From: Rhodamnia argentea | Lineage: Eukaryota > Streptophyta > Magnoliopsida > Myrtales > Myrtaceae | Assembly: GCF_020921035.1 (NCBI RefSeq) | Contig: NC_063151.1 | Coordinates: 27,782,934 to 27,846,933 of the forward strand | Direction: 5' to 3' | DNA: 64,000 bases | Shown here: piece by piece, positions 37,661-49,957 of the stretch | Layout of the letters: each line of letters opens with the position of its first letter | Position numbering within the stretch: position 1 is the stretch's first letter | Notes under the pieces: generated by a model | The model's input: only the letters and a program-made list of their open reading frames with translations | Database searches by the model: none | Told to the model about the DNA's origin: nothing | Program-made: the position numbers and the translations under genes

Positions 37661-40280
37661 GGATGTTTCGGAGGAAGCCGACTGGACTACTATTATTTTA
37701 GGAGTTGGAGGTTCGTCAAAGCTTGCAGCTGTACCGTATTCAACGTAAACAATCCTGACCACGTCCCCGCTACAAGACGACCCGTCTTCTTACATCACAA
37801 TTATTAATATCAATGTGAACGCGAGTTTCTCCTCGCTTGGCCAAAAGGATACTTTAAGAGCGACAGTTATTTCGTCCTAGAACGATGGTCAAAAAGGTTT
37901 TTGTCCCGAACCACTTGCTTGTTTCACGAAAAAACTGAAACATTTGAAAGATACTATCGTAAAAGAAAAAAAAATGATCCTTTGTGTTGCTTAGGTCGAC
38001 GAGATATGTTTTTATTACTTAAAACATTTCATATCTAAATGTATTCGTAGGCGATTATATTAATTTTTCGTCGATCCATTCGTTTTTACAATTCATGTAG
38101 GGCAATTATAATATTGTTCGTTCATCCATTTTTTTTATTTTTTTTTATAAGCGACGCGAGTGATCGTGTTTAAGAAAATTTTATCTAGATCATTCGTTTT
38201 CCCCGAAAGAATTGAGGTTTGGGTTTGACGTAACATCTATATCGTGCCCATAATTTTCTTCAATTCTACGTCACCTTTTTTTTTTTTTTTTGTGATAATA
38301 AAAAATAACTAAGCCCCTAGGAAATGTAAGACCCCGTATCTTCACGTGTGCATGTCTTCCACGACTTTTCTTCAGCTTTTAACAATTCTTTGGGGGCGGA
38401 AAAGAAAGTTCAAGAGCTGACTTTTTCTTTTTTTTCATATGAGTTGGTACAGAAGGGCCAAAGAGTCGGAAGGTCAGCTTTCACAACCCATTACATTATT
38501 CGAAAAAATCAATAATTTGAAGTCATGAGATTATCCCCGACCGGAAAAAATAAAAAAAGTCTTTAAGATATTTCCAGATCGTGTAAAAAATCAAAGGGTG
38601 AGAAACCACAGCACCCAAAGAAGAATGGGCAAAAAGATTCGAAGGCCAAGTTCAACACCACTACTTTTTTGGGTCCGAGCGACATCAGCTTTCCAGTCAG
38701 GCACGCCAGAGACAGAGAGACAGAGAGACAGAGAGAGAGACAGCGACACCCGGGGACATGTTCACATTCCGACACGACGCGTTCTATAAATTCCTGTCCT
38801 TTACCATCTTCTCCGAACTAACCGTGTGACGCATCTGTGATCGGGACACGTCGTCAATAAATCGTTTACAGATGCCGCGCGAAATGCAGGTCGACATCGC
38901 ATGAGCCAAAACTCCGATAATTCATCTTAGGCGCGGAAGACTTCTATATCTCCATACTCGACAGTAGCCCATTGAAGTTAACGTGGAGTCCATATTTTCC
39001 ATCGCCACTCTCTTAAGTTGAGAAAAAATGTTTTTCTTCCTTTCCTCTCGGGAAATACTCATGAAATTTTTACTTCCCAAAGTTTAGACGAAATAGTTTA
39101 ATGACATGTTCAGGTCCATCCACATATTATCGAACATGGGTGAGAAAATATTTAAAAAGAAAAATCACGTCGATATTTTTCGTTAGTCAAATTGAACGTA
39201 TTTAATGGAAGGACTCAATTGCCCCAATTTGACAAGTTTATGATTCGATTTCATTTTTTTTTTTTTTGGGGACAAATTTTGGAACTTCTAATGAACATGT
39301 CCCTTCTTTTAACCAAACGCGTAATCACAGAAGATCTCATTCTTGACCAGCAATATACAGAGCGTGTCCCACGTACGAAATATTCTCGCCCAATTAATTA
39401 ATTCCTGGACAAATCTAAAGAAAAACTCCAAATCATTTGGCTTGATGTTTCTGCGACGACGGTCCGACTGCGACTCCGTCGTCTTCGTCCTTGACGGCAC
39501 CCTCCAAGCCGGTGGGACACGAGCAGCGTTTAATTCTTTCCTAATCAACGCCCCCACCATTTTGCCAATTCCTATCGATTTTTTATGGGACCACTACGTC
39601 GCGCGACGGAAGAGCAATTTATTCGGGTGCGTGTATTTGCTTTCGAGATCGTAATCCCACCGCGGCTGCAATCGGCCCTGACCCTTTCTCGTCGGACAGA
39701 GATGGGAATCGCCCGTCCCTTGGTGTTCTCTAGGCCCGCCAGTCACTCTGTGACATGCTTTTTCGTGGCCCAAAGAAGAAAAACTCGTGCGGCTTCGACC
39801 CAGACGAGTGTTGGATACGGCCCGGCCCGGCCTGGCCCGTCGACAAGACCAGTACACGAACCCCATGGACCAAAAAAAAAAAGAAGAGCTGCTATGCGCG
39901 CACGTGAAATCGATACAGATCCTTTGGCTTATGAATTGTGGTGTCTTGGCACCGATGTGAATTAAGTTCGTTCGTGGCGGAGGAATTCAAGTCTGAAGGT
40001 GCAGAGTGGTCCGTGGCGGCAATGTAGGTGGACGTGGCGATCAACGGTGGCTGATGCGATGGTGCGGTAATGAGGTAATCGTTATATGTAGGAAATGGAT
40101 TAATCGACAAATGTGGTTATGATGGCAAGTGATGAATTTAATACAAAAATCAGATTTTAAAAGGTAAGAGCAAAAGGAGGAAATTAAATGCCCAACAAAA
40201 AAAATCAGCCAATAAATACATTCTATTTTCCGACCCAAAAAAAATCACAAATTAGCAAAAAAAATAAAAATAAAAAATAA
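37661..40280. other. Intergenic; no supported gene
   Basis: About 2.6 kb of unique and AT-rich sequence. A (GA)-rich tract is at 38707-38740. A GGCCCGGCCCGGCCTGGCCC run is at 39819-39838. Open frames at 39343-39965 have no recognisable domain. Confidence 0.5.
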
Positions 40281-40308
40281 GAGAGGGAGAGAGAGAGAGA
40301 GAGAGAGC
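40281..40308. repeat. (GA)n tract in the galactosyltransferase leader
   Basis: A purine tract of GAGAGGGAGAGAGA type, 235 bases upstream of the start codon. Here the tract is GA on the sense strand, unlike the CT orientation in the malate dehydrogenase leader. Confidence 0.9.
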
Positions 40309-40542
40309 TTGCCCTTCTTCCTCTTGCTTCCTTCATGCAGCTGCAAATTAGCTTTCTCTCCCGTCGGAGTCAAAGATCGGCCGTTACTCCTCCACTTTCA
40401 TCCTCCGCGAGGAGCTAAGCTCGAGGCGACGCCTCTCGGTCGGCGCCATAACAGCTCTTCTCGTCTCTGCTCGCTGAGATCGACACTTCAGCCGCGACTC
40501 CTTCCGCTTCAATGAAATAGGCCTCTTCCCAGGGCTCTCGCC

Positions 40543-43500
40543 ATGCCCTCATCTCCCAAGTTCTTCCACCAGAGCCGTCCTTTGCCGCGCAGATCTACGG
40601 TCCTGATCTTGGGCTGTTGCCTCCTGATCGGGCTATCCGGATTCGTGTTCGGCCTCATCGCCATCCTCAGGCCGGGCAAGTGCTCCGTCCGCGAGCCGCG
40701 ATCGGTTCGAGTCGTTTGGGAGAAAGAGGGCAGCGGGGACGGCTCAAATTCTGCTGGAGATGGAGTTCGAAGTGCTAACCGTCATAAAGTCATGGGCTTT
40801 GTGGGGATTCAGACCGGTTTCGGATCGGCCGGTCGCCGGAGATCCCTGCGCCAGACTTGGATGCCGTCCGGGCGGCAAGGGCTCCAACGGTACCGATTTG
40901 CTCTGAGAACTTTACAAACCATGTCCAGTCTCATTTTGGAACCATATAGGATGAGATCATGCCAATTCAAGTTCATTTGCTAAAAATAGTGATAGATCTT
41001 TGATTCGAAATAACCTACTTAGGTAGAATGGCTGGTGCATTTAACCGTAGAAGACGGGTAGTTTGCTGGTAATGTGTTTTAAATCATTTCAGAGTCGGTA
41101 GTTTCTGATTTTCCTTTGACCTCAAATGGAGGTTCTGAGAAGCACTGGCGGAATGCGTAGATTGAGGGTAAGATTGATTGCAGGTTGGAGGAAGCCACTG
41201 GTTTGGCATTCAGGTTTGTGATTGGCAAAACTAAAGATCAGTCGAAGATGTCGGAGCTTAGGAGGGAAGTGGCAGAGTATGACGACTTTTTGTTACTGGA
41301 CATTGAAGAGGAATACAGTATGCTTCCTTATAAAACGTTAGTGGGGAGGTTATGGATTTGCTTTTTAATCTCCACAATGGATTTGCTGAAGTTCATTGTC
41401 TGTTTGTAATTGCAGGCTAGCTTTCTTCAAAGCTGCATATGCACTTTATGATTCCGAGTTTTATGTCAAAGCAGACGATGACATATATCTAAGACCTGGT
41501 ATTGAAGCTTATGGCAGACTCGGTGACTGTTTTTTTATCATTGATATTTTTCAATGACCCTACAATATTATTTTTTTCTTGAAAAATCATCAGATCGGCT
41601 TTCATTGCTCTTGGCAAAGGAACGGAGTCATACCCAATCTTACATTGGGTGCATGAAAAAGGGGCAAGTTTTCACCAACCCAAAGCTTAAATGGTTAGTC
41701 TTACCTATATGATCACTTGACAATTTTCTTAACTGTGCACGGCGTAGTTTCCCATTTTTGCTTCCTATTGTCTTGATGAAAAGAGAGATGATAGCTATCT
41801 GATGCTTATGGTTGAATGATCAATTGACAAGAGATTTATAGTGTCAATGCCCCATTTTTAGCGAGGTCACAATTGTCTTGTTCATGCATGGTGTAGTTTT
41901 TTTCAGTTTTATGCTTCCTATCATGTTAATGAAAAGGGAGATGACAGCATTCTGATGTTTGTCATCGAGTCATTGAAAGAGAGATTTAGTGTAAATATGC
42001 CATTTTAGCACAGATAGAAATTCTGTAGATTGCCATAACGCATACTGAATAGGACTTTTAGGTTGATTTTTATCTTGGACAGCATTAGGTTTTTTTTTTT
42101 TTTGGTATAGAAAAGGAACAGAAACGTTGAAGATTTCTGAGGCCATGCAGTTTGTAGGTGCATTTATATAGTTAGCGTGAGTTTCTTCATGATAAATTTC
42201 TTCCGTCTCCCCCTTTCTCCAGCATTTTATTTGGTATTTGACTGATGCAGGTATGAGCCGTTGCACTATTTGCTTGGCAGCGAGTACTTCCTCCATGCGT
42301 ATGGTCCGTTATATGCTCTTTCAGCTGATGTTGTTGCAGGCTTGGTTGCTCTTCGAAACAATAGGCAAGATCCCGAGTCGACTCGATATATATTGTTCGA
42401 TTACATACGTTTACTATTCTCACCATTGGAAGGCATTGTTCAATATATATTTTTCAGCGACTTGTTGATTGCACTGTGAATCTCCGTCCTTTGTTGCCCC
42501 TAAGCAACATGAGATTGATCCATCACATATGCATTATATAAATCCTAGTAAGCATGCAGAATTATTTGTTTGCATGGTTATCTGTAGTTGGCACTGCATC
42601 AGTAGTAATTGTTAGGGTAGAGCTTGCCTAGCTTAAATTTCCCCTACAAATTCTTAAATCCCAAAAAACAAAGACCTGCCCCATTTACGCTTTCAGAAAA
42701 AAAGGTCTATTTAATCTGTGCTTGTAATACTCTGTCTAATGAAGGTCTTCAATGCTCTAGTGAGAAGATGCAATCATTAAATGGAGACTCAGGTTAAAGC
42801 CGGTATAGAAAAATTTAAGGAGACAATGAAGAAGATGATGAGAAAAGATACGGATGGAGATTTTAGATCCAACAGAAGACTTGATAAAGAATTGAGGACG
42901 GTGATCTGAAAGGATTCACATAGCCGAACACACTTAGTAGAATGAGGCTTAGTTTGTTATATTGTTATTACTGAGCTTTGCATGATGTTTCCTTAGTAAA
43001 ATAGATTCTTGTAAAAGCTTAACAGGGTAAGCATGAGAAAATAAATTTTTGGTTTATCAATAGAGAAATAGATCTTGGGACAGTTTTGCCCATTAGTGAG
43101 GTTAGTGCAAAGGTATGGGAAGTAAAACTCCCACAAGGGTGAAATGCTTGTGCAACTTTATTTTGTTATGCAGGAAGAATGTTAAAAAAGCAAAGCCCTG
43201 ATACCTGTGATCATGTTTCCGTATGTCAAAAATTGCTTCTTGGCATGTTGCATTTCTTTTGAAGGCCCCCTGCATCACTACTTATGTTATCCACAATTGT
43301 CAGCAGTGTGATACTATTCTCTTTTGCGAAACTACTACCTTTGTATTTCATATATGTCTTCTTTATTATTCCAGTTTCCGGATGTTCAGCAATGAGGATG
43401 TTACAATTGGGTCATGGATGCTTGCCATGAATGTACATCATGAGAACAATCAAATGCTTTGTGAATCAGATTGCACTCCATCCTTTATTGCTGTTTGGGA

Positions 43501-43837
43501 TATTCCAAAGTGTTCAGGTGAGCAGCTCTTACAAACAGTAATCTCAATTGAGATCCAACCTGGTAGCTTATTTCTGTTTAAGTGAAACTCATCAACCGAC
43601 TCTATATATTGATATTGGGTCCAGAGCATACGAGCTGTGGGTTATGCTAAGTTCTTTCGACTGTAGGGGGAAGTGGATGCGTAAATAAGGCATTTGGGAA
43701 TACATCTTCAAGAGGTATACCTAACAGTCCGTTTTAAATGTCATTCAGGGCTCTGTGATCCAGAAAAGCGGTTGGTGGAACTTCATCAAAAGGAAAGCTG
43801 CTCAAGAAGCCCTACTATGCCGTCTGATGATGAATAG
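40543..43837 (+). CDS. Beta-1,3-galactosyltransferase (GT31 family), 7 exons
   Basis: Exons are 40543-40889, 41184-41336, 41416-41498, 41594-41693, 42251-42364, 43375-43517 and 43749-43837. The joined frame gives 342 aa. It is a type II Golgi protein: a short basic N-terminus, then one hydrophobic anchor (about residues 19-42, [20 protein letters not shown]), then the lumenal catalytic domain. GT31 motifs are [15 protein letters not shown], the metal-binding DDD in [12 protein letters not shown], and [13 protein letters not shown]. The C-terminus WDIPKCSG..C fits the Arabidopsis B3GALT12/13/14 group. It should add beta-1,3-linked galactose, probably on arabinogalactan proteins or N-glycans; the acceptor is inferred. 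The intron after exon 5 begins GCAAGA instead of GT. It lacks the galectin domain of the larger GT31 enzymes. Confidence 0.93.
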
Positions 43838-45137
43838 CCAGGTTCTTCGGCCGCTCGTTTGTGAATAAGTGTCGTTGGACTCCACATGTCATGTAATTTG
43901 TGGATCCTCATTAAATTCATCTCCTTTTTTCCCTTTAACTTGTGTAGAAAGTCGAACAGATACATTGATACTAGACAGGCAGTACTTGTTACCTTCTCAC
44001 TCTTCTTTCTACCATTCTTCTAGACCATTGGTGGAACTTATACAATTAATTGTATTCTTCATTACACACATTCGAATACAAAGCATTATTTCCTATACAG
44101 AAATGTCTCCAAGTGAAGGGCGGGTCCAAAACTGCTCCCTGTGGGAGCTCTCTCCAAGTTCCTCTGGCAGGCTGAGTAATTAGACTGAGTTCTCTTTGAA
44201 TTATGTATCTTTCCAACAAGAGCTTGATGGATTATGGATAAGAGAAATTTGAAGTAAGAGGATTAGTGGTGGTTATGTGTGCTTTGGCAAGATTAGCTTG
44301 TCTGCACCAGTGCGATGTTCCGTTCGTTCGACTTGAACAATATTCGCGAGGCGCTACACTCGGGTCCGATGATTCTTTCATCGACAAAGCACTGCTTCCA
44401 TCAGTTCAAGCTCTCTCTTCTGGTGATGAAATAAGCAGAGGCTTTCTGTTGAATACAGGTCTAGCAGGCCCAGTTCCATGATTAGTACTCTGTTTAAAGT
44501 CTAAGTAAAGAGATGAATGGGTACTGGCAAATGGAGGTCCATACCAGGCTGGTTCTGTTCTTTTCAATGATTTTAACTCACTTATGATCTATGATGTCCA
44601 TACTCTTTGGCTCCACTAATCGAAAGGATGAAATCTATCGCTAGGCAAGTCTTTTGCACCTCCCTAACCTTTTTGTACATGCATACGGATGAAACGTAGC
44701 AAACTTTCTACGGACGTAAAATTGACGATCTTTCAACTCTTTACTAAGCTAACGAAACGACGTCGGAAACACCACAGCAACAACAGAAAAAAGAAAAAAA
44801 GATATCAAGTTTGTTTTTGCCTCAATTGTTTACCGAACGGCAAATGATTAGTTGACCCGAGGATCGATAATTGAGCTCCATAACTGGCTTTAAATCATTA
44901 ATTATAAGAGTTTCCTTCATTTCTAATGTTGCCCTAGAGTCTAGACCTTGAGCTTAAAAAGAAGAAAAAAGGAAAAACCTGTCGAGTACTCTGCAAGCAA
45001 AGTTGCACGAAAATCGGAAAATGCCGCTTAAATATCCGCGGGGTTGAACCGTCGCGTGTCGACGCTAATTACTCATCTCTCTCTCCCTCTAGCTCTCGCT
45101 CTCGCGTTGCGTGGTCTGCCATCGACCTCCCTCTGCA
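43838..45137. other. Intergenic, 3' UTR of GT31 gene and promoter of E2 gene
   Basis: No supported gene. The frame at 44266-44481 has no domain. A CT-rich run (45078-45105) lies 35-60 bases before the E2 start codon and probably belongs to its leader. Confidence 0.5.
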
Positions 45138-48100
45138 ATGGCGAGCAGTAATCTCCCCCGGAGGATCATAAAGGTGCTCCATCCTCTTCCGATCTCTCGC
45201 TTTTCAGTTCCTTCCCCAGCCTCCCATCTGATCGCTGTGTGAAATTAACCTGTATTTTAATTTCCCCATTTCGAGAGCTTGGACTAGAGAAACAGACTTC
45301 ACGACCTGCGTATCGTCTTCGTTTGCGCTTCGTCGAAGCGAAGTCTTGTCTGCTTTGATAGCCTGTTGCTGTCGATGTCCAATTTAGCTCGATAGGTTGG
45401 CGTCGCGATTCGTTGTTGCTTGTGCTCGCGGAGTGTGTGTTAGGGTTTTAACTCGATCGGTTCTAGACTCCGTCTCCGTTGCGCGCCGATTTCGAATTCG
45501 GTCTTCGGAATTTGCTTGTGCTACGATCAATTCATGTCTAGAGTAGGAAAAGTAACGTGGTGTTGGATAATCGGACCATTTTTTGGGTCTGCTAGTAAGT
45601 TGAGCTCTAACACAATTTTGTTGTTCTTCTCTCTTTTTCCTTTTTTGCTGCATCACTCCGTTGATCATTTTGAAATTGTTGCGAACGAACAGGAAACTCA
45701 GCGTCTCCTCAGCGAACCTGGTAAGCTCCTACTCATCAGACAGTCTGCTTCTTCATTTGGCTGTCCTGACCTTCGTCTAATAGTCTCATCTGTCTTGAAA
45801 TCTTAAGAAGTGTCATGTTGTGCTTAGATCTGTTTTGTTTTCGTGTTTGTGTTTTATGTCACAATTTTCCTATCTTTCTCCATTGGAAGAGACTCCCCCT
45901 CTTGGGCGTTAATTTTATGCTCCTCCTCTTTATTCTTCTATTAGAGACATTAGGAGTTCCGTAATTCAGTCGAATCTATAGATATATTGTTTAAGAAACT
46001 AATTTCTGAGATCTGTGGTTCAGCTCCTGGCATTAGTGCTTCTCCTTCAGAGGACAATATGCGGTACTTTAACGTGATGATCCTTGGCCCTACACAATCT
46101 CCTTATGAAGGTATTAAGTTAACCTGATGTAACTAGGCACACCTTCCAGTGATGCATACAGTTTTCTGTATTTAATGAGTTGAACTCACCTGTGTGCATA
46201 TGGTTATTCAGCTGCGCAATTTTTTCTTTTTCTTTTTTCTTGTTTGTGTATAAGAAGTAGGGAGAGCTGGTGTTGGTTGTATTTGTGCTATTGACGGATT
46301 GATTTGCTCACTAAAATCTGAGAGAGAGCAGATGCTTAGTTTCACACACATTGGTGCATCTGCATGATGCAAAGGATCTATTTCTGACTTTTGTTACATT
46401 GGAAATAATCTCTCATTAGTGGAGTCTGTGGTCATCATTTCGTCCTAGGGAGGTTGGGTTTTTTGTCCCCCCCTTAAGCAGGAAAAAGGATCAAGTTAAT
46501 GTTGCATCTGCGCATATTTGTTTAATCCATTTCGGCAGTGCATGTTTTCCTTCAATCTAGCTTTCTACGATAGTTCTCTGTATACCTCCATGTAAAATTC
46601 GAATCTCCTGACTACAGCTTAGAAAAGTTCGTTACTGTCATAATAATCTCTTAGTTAACTTGTTTGCTTGTCTTTTTGCAATCTTATTGCAGGAGGAGTT
46701 TTCAAACTAGAGTTGTTTTTGCCTGAAGAATATCCTATGGCTGCTCCTAAGGTAGTTCACAGTTAAGCACAGTCTTTTCTTCCAATATTTAGTAACTTTT
46801 ATTGTCAATCTGCTGCTTGGTTCTTTTCAGTGCAGAATCTCAATCACGTAGAGGTGCTGGATTGCAAGTGCTCTGTATATTGTTTGTGAAAGCTACATAA
46901 TCAATTTATGCTTGGTGTTGACAGTAAAAGCTACATGCTAGTTTAATGACAGTAACTCGCTTACCAAAAAGGTTAGATGGATAGGACGGTGATCCATCTT
47001 TCTTTTTGCAATTGTTTCAAACTCTTTTATTTGTTTCTTCTTGGGTTCATGGTGGGTTAATGGCTTTCCTCTTGTTTCTAGAGCCTTTGCATTTCTGTTG
47101 GAACTTTGTGTTGACTCTTCAATGACTTCGGCTATCTAGAAAAATTGGCAATCACAGTAAATTATTGATGAATCGTTCAGATCGTCCTTAGATGGTTCCC
47201 ATGGGGGTGTTGATTTTTGGGCAGCTTTAGTTGTCTGCAGTGAACCATGTTTAAAGTGGAGTAGGATTTGCCTCAGGTGGCGGGAAAAAGAATAAATGAT
47301 TGGCTTACTGCAGTAGGTCATATTGGTTTCCTCTTCATTTTGACTGCTGGGTGGCTTCTGTCCAGTCTGCTTGTTACTTGTCTGAGTAACTCTTTTTACG
47401 ATTCATCCGTTTGCTATTTTGATTGATTTGATGGGTTGTGTGAACATATGCATATGGTTGCTTAGATAACTCTAGGATGAAGTTGGACATTACCTGTGTT
47501 GCTGACTCCTGGGTCTCCCTTAAGTACTGTAGAAGTTTTTATTGTCCTGAGTTTTTCAACTGCTTTATCAGAAAAGAGTGGTGACTTGTGGGGTTTAGCT
47601 TCTAATCATTACTTGTGCAACAGGTTAGGTTTCTCACAAAAATATATCACCCCAACATTGACAAGGTACTATTTTAATTTCTTTTTCCTTTTTTTTTGGG
47701 GGTTGGAATATTCATCTGATTCTTAATGTGAGTTTTCTTCCAATCAGCTTGGTAGGATATGCCTCGACATCCTGAAAGACAAGTGGAGTCCTGCACTACA
47801 GATTCGTACTGTACTTCTTAGGTATTCTAATGATTTCCCTTTGCATATAGAGACTTCTGGAAAGGGACTGAAGAGGCTGCATTAGCACTCTAATAATCTA
47901 ATTAGCTAAGGGACACAAAAGTTCCACCAAATTCTTAAAGATGTAGATCTTAGTTTTGCTGGCTCACAGCATCACTCCCTTTATCTTGTGCTTTTATTAT
48001 GGAGGCTAATGCAACAGCATTTGTTTGAGTTTGTTGTGCAAAATGGTAAGTTTAATGTTTTGGGAATTTGAGGTTTGGCATGTTGATGTTGGATTTTTCG

Positions 48101-48523
48101 TACAATAGCCGATGGAAGCATTTTCTGATGTACTGTTCTGCAGCATTCAAGCTCTTTTGAGTGCTCCAAACCCCGATGATCCGCTGTCTGAGAATATTGC
48201 TAAGCATTGGAAGACGAATGAGGCCGAAGCTGTCGAAACAGGTAATGCTATGTCTTTTGTGGTTTTGCTGGGTCTCAGTAATTGGTTCTTCTGATCTTGT
48301 GGTACTTACAATGATTTAAGATTTTTCGTTTTAAAGCTTGAGATCCACGGGACACATTTAATGCGTTTTGCTGGTCTCATCTTTTTCTCTTCTTAATCAT
48401 CTACTGTAGTCCAGTGGACGGCCAAAATTTAATTTCCTGCTCTATCCCTGTTATTTGATGTGCCCTCTTTAATTTGACCCTGCAGCGAAGGAATGGACCA
48501 GATTGTATGCTAGTGGCGAGTGA
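45138..48523 (+). CDS. UBC36: Ubiquitin-conjugating enzyme E2, UBC13 type (UBC35/36), 8 exons
   Basis: Exons are 45138-45173, 45693-45720, 46024-46110, 46693-46751, 47624-47665, 47748-47821, 48144-48241 and 48486-48523. The frame closes at 153 aa, exactly the plant UBC35/UBC36 length. The HPN motif ends at Asn81 and the catalytic Cys is residue 89 in [12 protein letters not shown]. With a UEV1-type partner this E2 builds Lys63-linked ubiquitin chains, used in DNA-damage tolerance, iron responses and immunity. Sequence is almost unchanged from other plants, so the gene is presumably functional. The last exon ends YASGE, whereas a second, downstream copy of this exon (50100-50137) would end YASGA. 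Confidence 0.97.
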
Positions 48524-49380
48524 TGATGTGGAAGATAAACTTCCCCAAATTGAAATGATTTTCACCTAGTGCAATCTTTACCCACTGTGGACTTGGGATG
48601 GAAAATGGGAAGAAATGCTATGACCATTGGATGTTGGATATTCTTGTATATTTATACAGGGAATATACCGTGTTACATATCGTGTTCCCTGTTCCTTATG
48701 CTGGATAATTGCTGCTGGATCTTTCTCTTTAAGTACCTTATCAGTGGATTAGACTGCATATCAGGTAGTCATCCTTTTTGAAGACCCACATAGACGTCCT
48801 TTTCCTTTCTGAAAAGGAAATCTTGATGTGAATATTTTCAGGTTCTAGTAGGGGTAGTGCCGTCTCGGGCTTTTGAACAGCTTTGTTGTCCAGGGCTTGT
48901 ACCTTGAATAATTTTGAATTGGATGCACAAAGCCTCTCTTCGGGTACAAGATGAGCATGCGTGTGATGCCCGTGAGTTGGGGAAAAACAAAGGATTGGTC
49001 TCAATGGGCACCAGACCGGTTGATATCAAATGGCTGTAAAACGTGGATTTCACGCTATAGTAACTTCCCAATTAGAAAGAAAAATAAAATTACCGTAGTG
49101 TGTTCATGGAGAATTGAATGTTGCATCTCCGGATAGTGGCCCAAGCTGCACAATATTACTTTCAACGGGCAACGTTCTTCAGACACATACGACATCCCAC
49201 GACATCCGATCTACAGTGTCCTTCCGATGGGGGATGTCGTGTCACTGATGTCCGCACATGTTCGATAGCATTACGAGAGCTTTAACGGCTGTAAGGAATA
49301 GAATTATAAAAGGATGATCATTCTGATGTACCGATGCTTCTGAATATCGCAATTTTTTAGTGGAACTTTTTCTCCGACAA
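48228..49380. repeat. Duplicated block, copy 1 (E2 gene 3' end)
   Basis: From the last bases of E2 exon 7 through intron 7, exon 8 and the downstream sequence, this segment aligns with 49958-51214. Shared markers are AGGTAATGCTAT, TTTGACCCTGCAGCGAAGGA, TGTTCCCTGTTCCT.ATGCTGG, GGGCACCAGACC.GTTGAT and GATGCTTCTGA, in the same order. Small indels and substitutions are spread throughout, so the duplication is not recent. Confidence 0.9.
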
Positions 49381-49554
49381 GTCCCTTGTGAGGCCTTTCA
49401 TCTGCCCCGTGGCCGAATCATTACGTGAACAGCCCTTGGATGGCCCTTCGGCTGCCCAAAATCATCCAAGGATCGAGTCTGTTCGTCTGTCCGGTCACTC
49501 GCCTGGCTGTGCTGGCCATGCGCTGGGTCGTTTGCTGCATCTTGCGGATCATCT

Positions 49555-49665
49555 GCTGATTCATACTGTACGTGCGCTGGTTCATGTGCCAGTTCATGTG
49601 CCGATTCGTGTGCTGGTTCATGCACTGCCTCATGCATTGATTCACATGCTTGGCCGTCTTGGTTA
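49555..49665. repeat. 12-bp minisatellite
   Basis: Degenerate 12-base units of the form GTTCATGTGCCA / GTTCATGTGCCG / ATTCGTGTGCTG run in tandem about eight or nine times. Because the period is a multiple of three, the complement reads as a long HEPAHESAH-type open frame (49398-49787), which I take to be an artefact of the repeat. Confidence 0.85.
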
Positions 49666-49823
49666 ATGCCCGGCCATGTTGGATCATCCCTGGTCGATCC
49701 TTGTGCCCGACCATGGGCTGATTCGTGGCAGGAATCGTGGCATGGCCAGTCGGTCGGTCGTGTGGCGCACGGCCCATCCTTGTACAAGAATTTTGTCGGG
49801 CCTTGATACAGGACTCCTTTCTC

Positions 49824-49890
49824 AAGGGGGACTTGTGTGCGGTTGGCTAGAGACTCCTCCTTGGCGAAGGAGAGCGTGGGTTGGCGATGT
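49824..49890 (-). pseudogene. Fragment of an Ole e 1-like gene
   Basis: About 65 bases match the 3' coding part of the intact Ole e 1-like gene at 52086-52143 in the same orientation, at roughly 75-80 percent by eye. On the minus strand it reads PTLSFAKEESLANRTQV, against PLAFTKKESLPNCKQV in the intact gene. The conserved Cys is replaced by Arg, and no larger frame surrounds it. It is not expressed as a protein in any way I can support. Confidence 0.6.
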
Positions 49891-49957
49891 TCTGATCGGC
49901 CTCAGGCAAAATGCCATATCGTGTCGCCACAGTTGGCTGGAGACTCTAGTTCAGCAA

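Noticed and set aside
37472..37807. Plus-strand open frame beginning MGTTLVREISEATKQ
   Set aside because: It overlaps the CT-rich leader of the minus-strand kinase and carries no domain; a chance frame is more likely.
39343..39965. Overlapping open frames in a GC-rich patch
   Set aside because: GC-rich sequence lengthens chance frames; no domain, and both strands are equally open.
49398..49825. Two long minus-strand frames with His/Glu/Ala or Met/Asn/Gln repeats
   Set aside because: Both are created by the 12-bp minisatellite; parallel repeats in several frames are expected from a period divisible by three.
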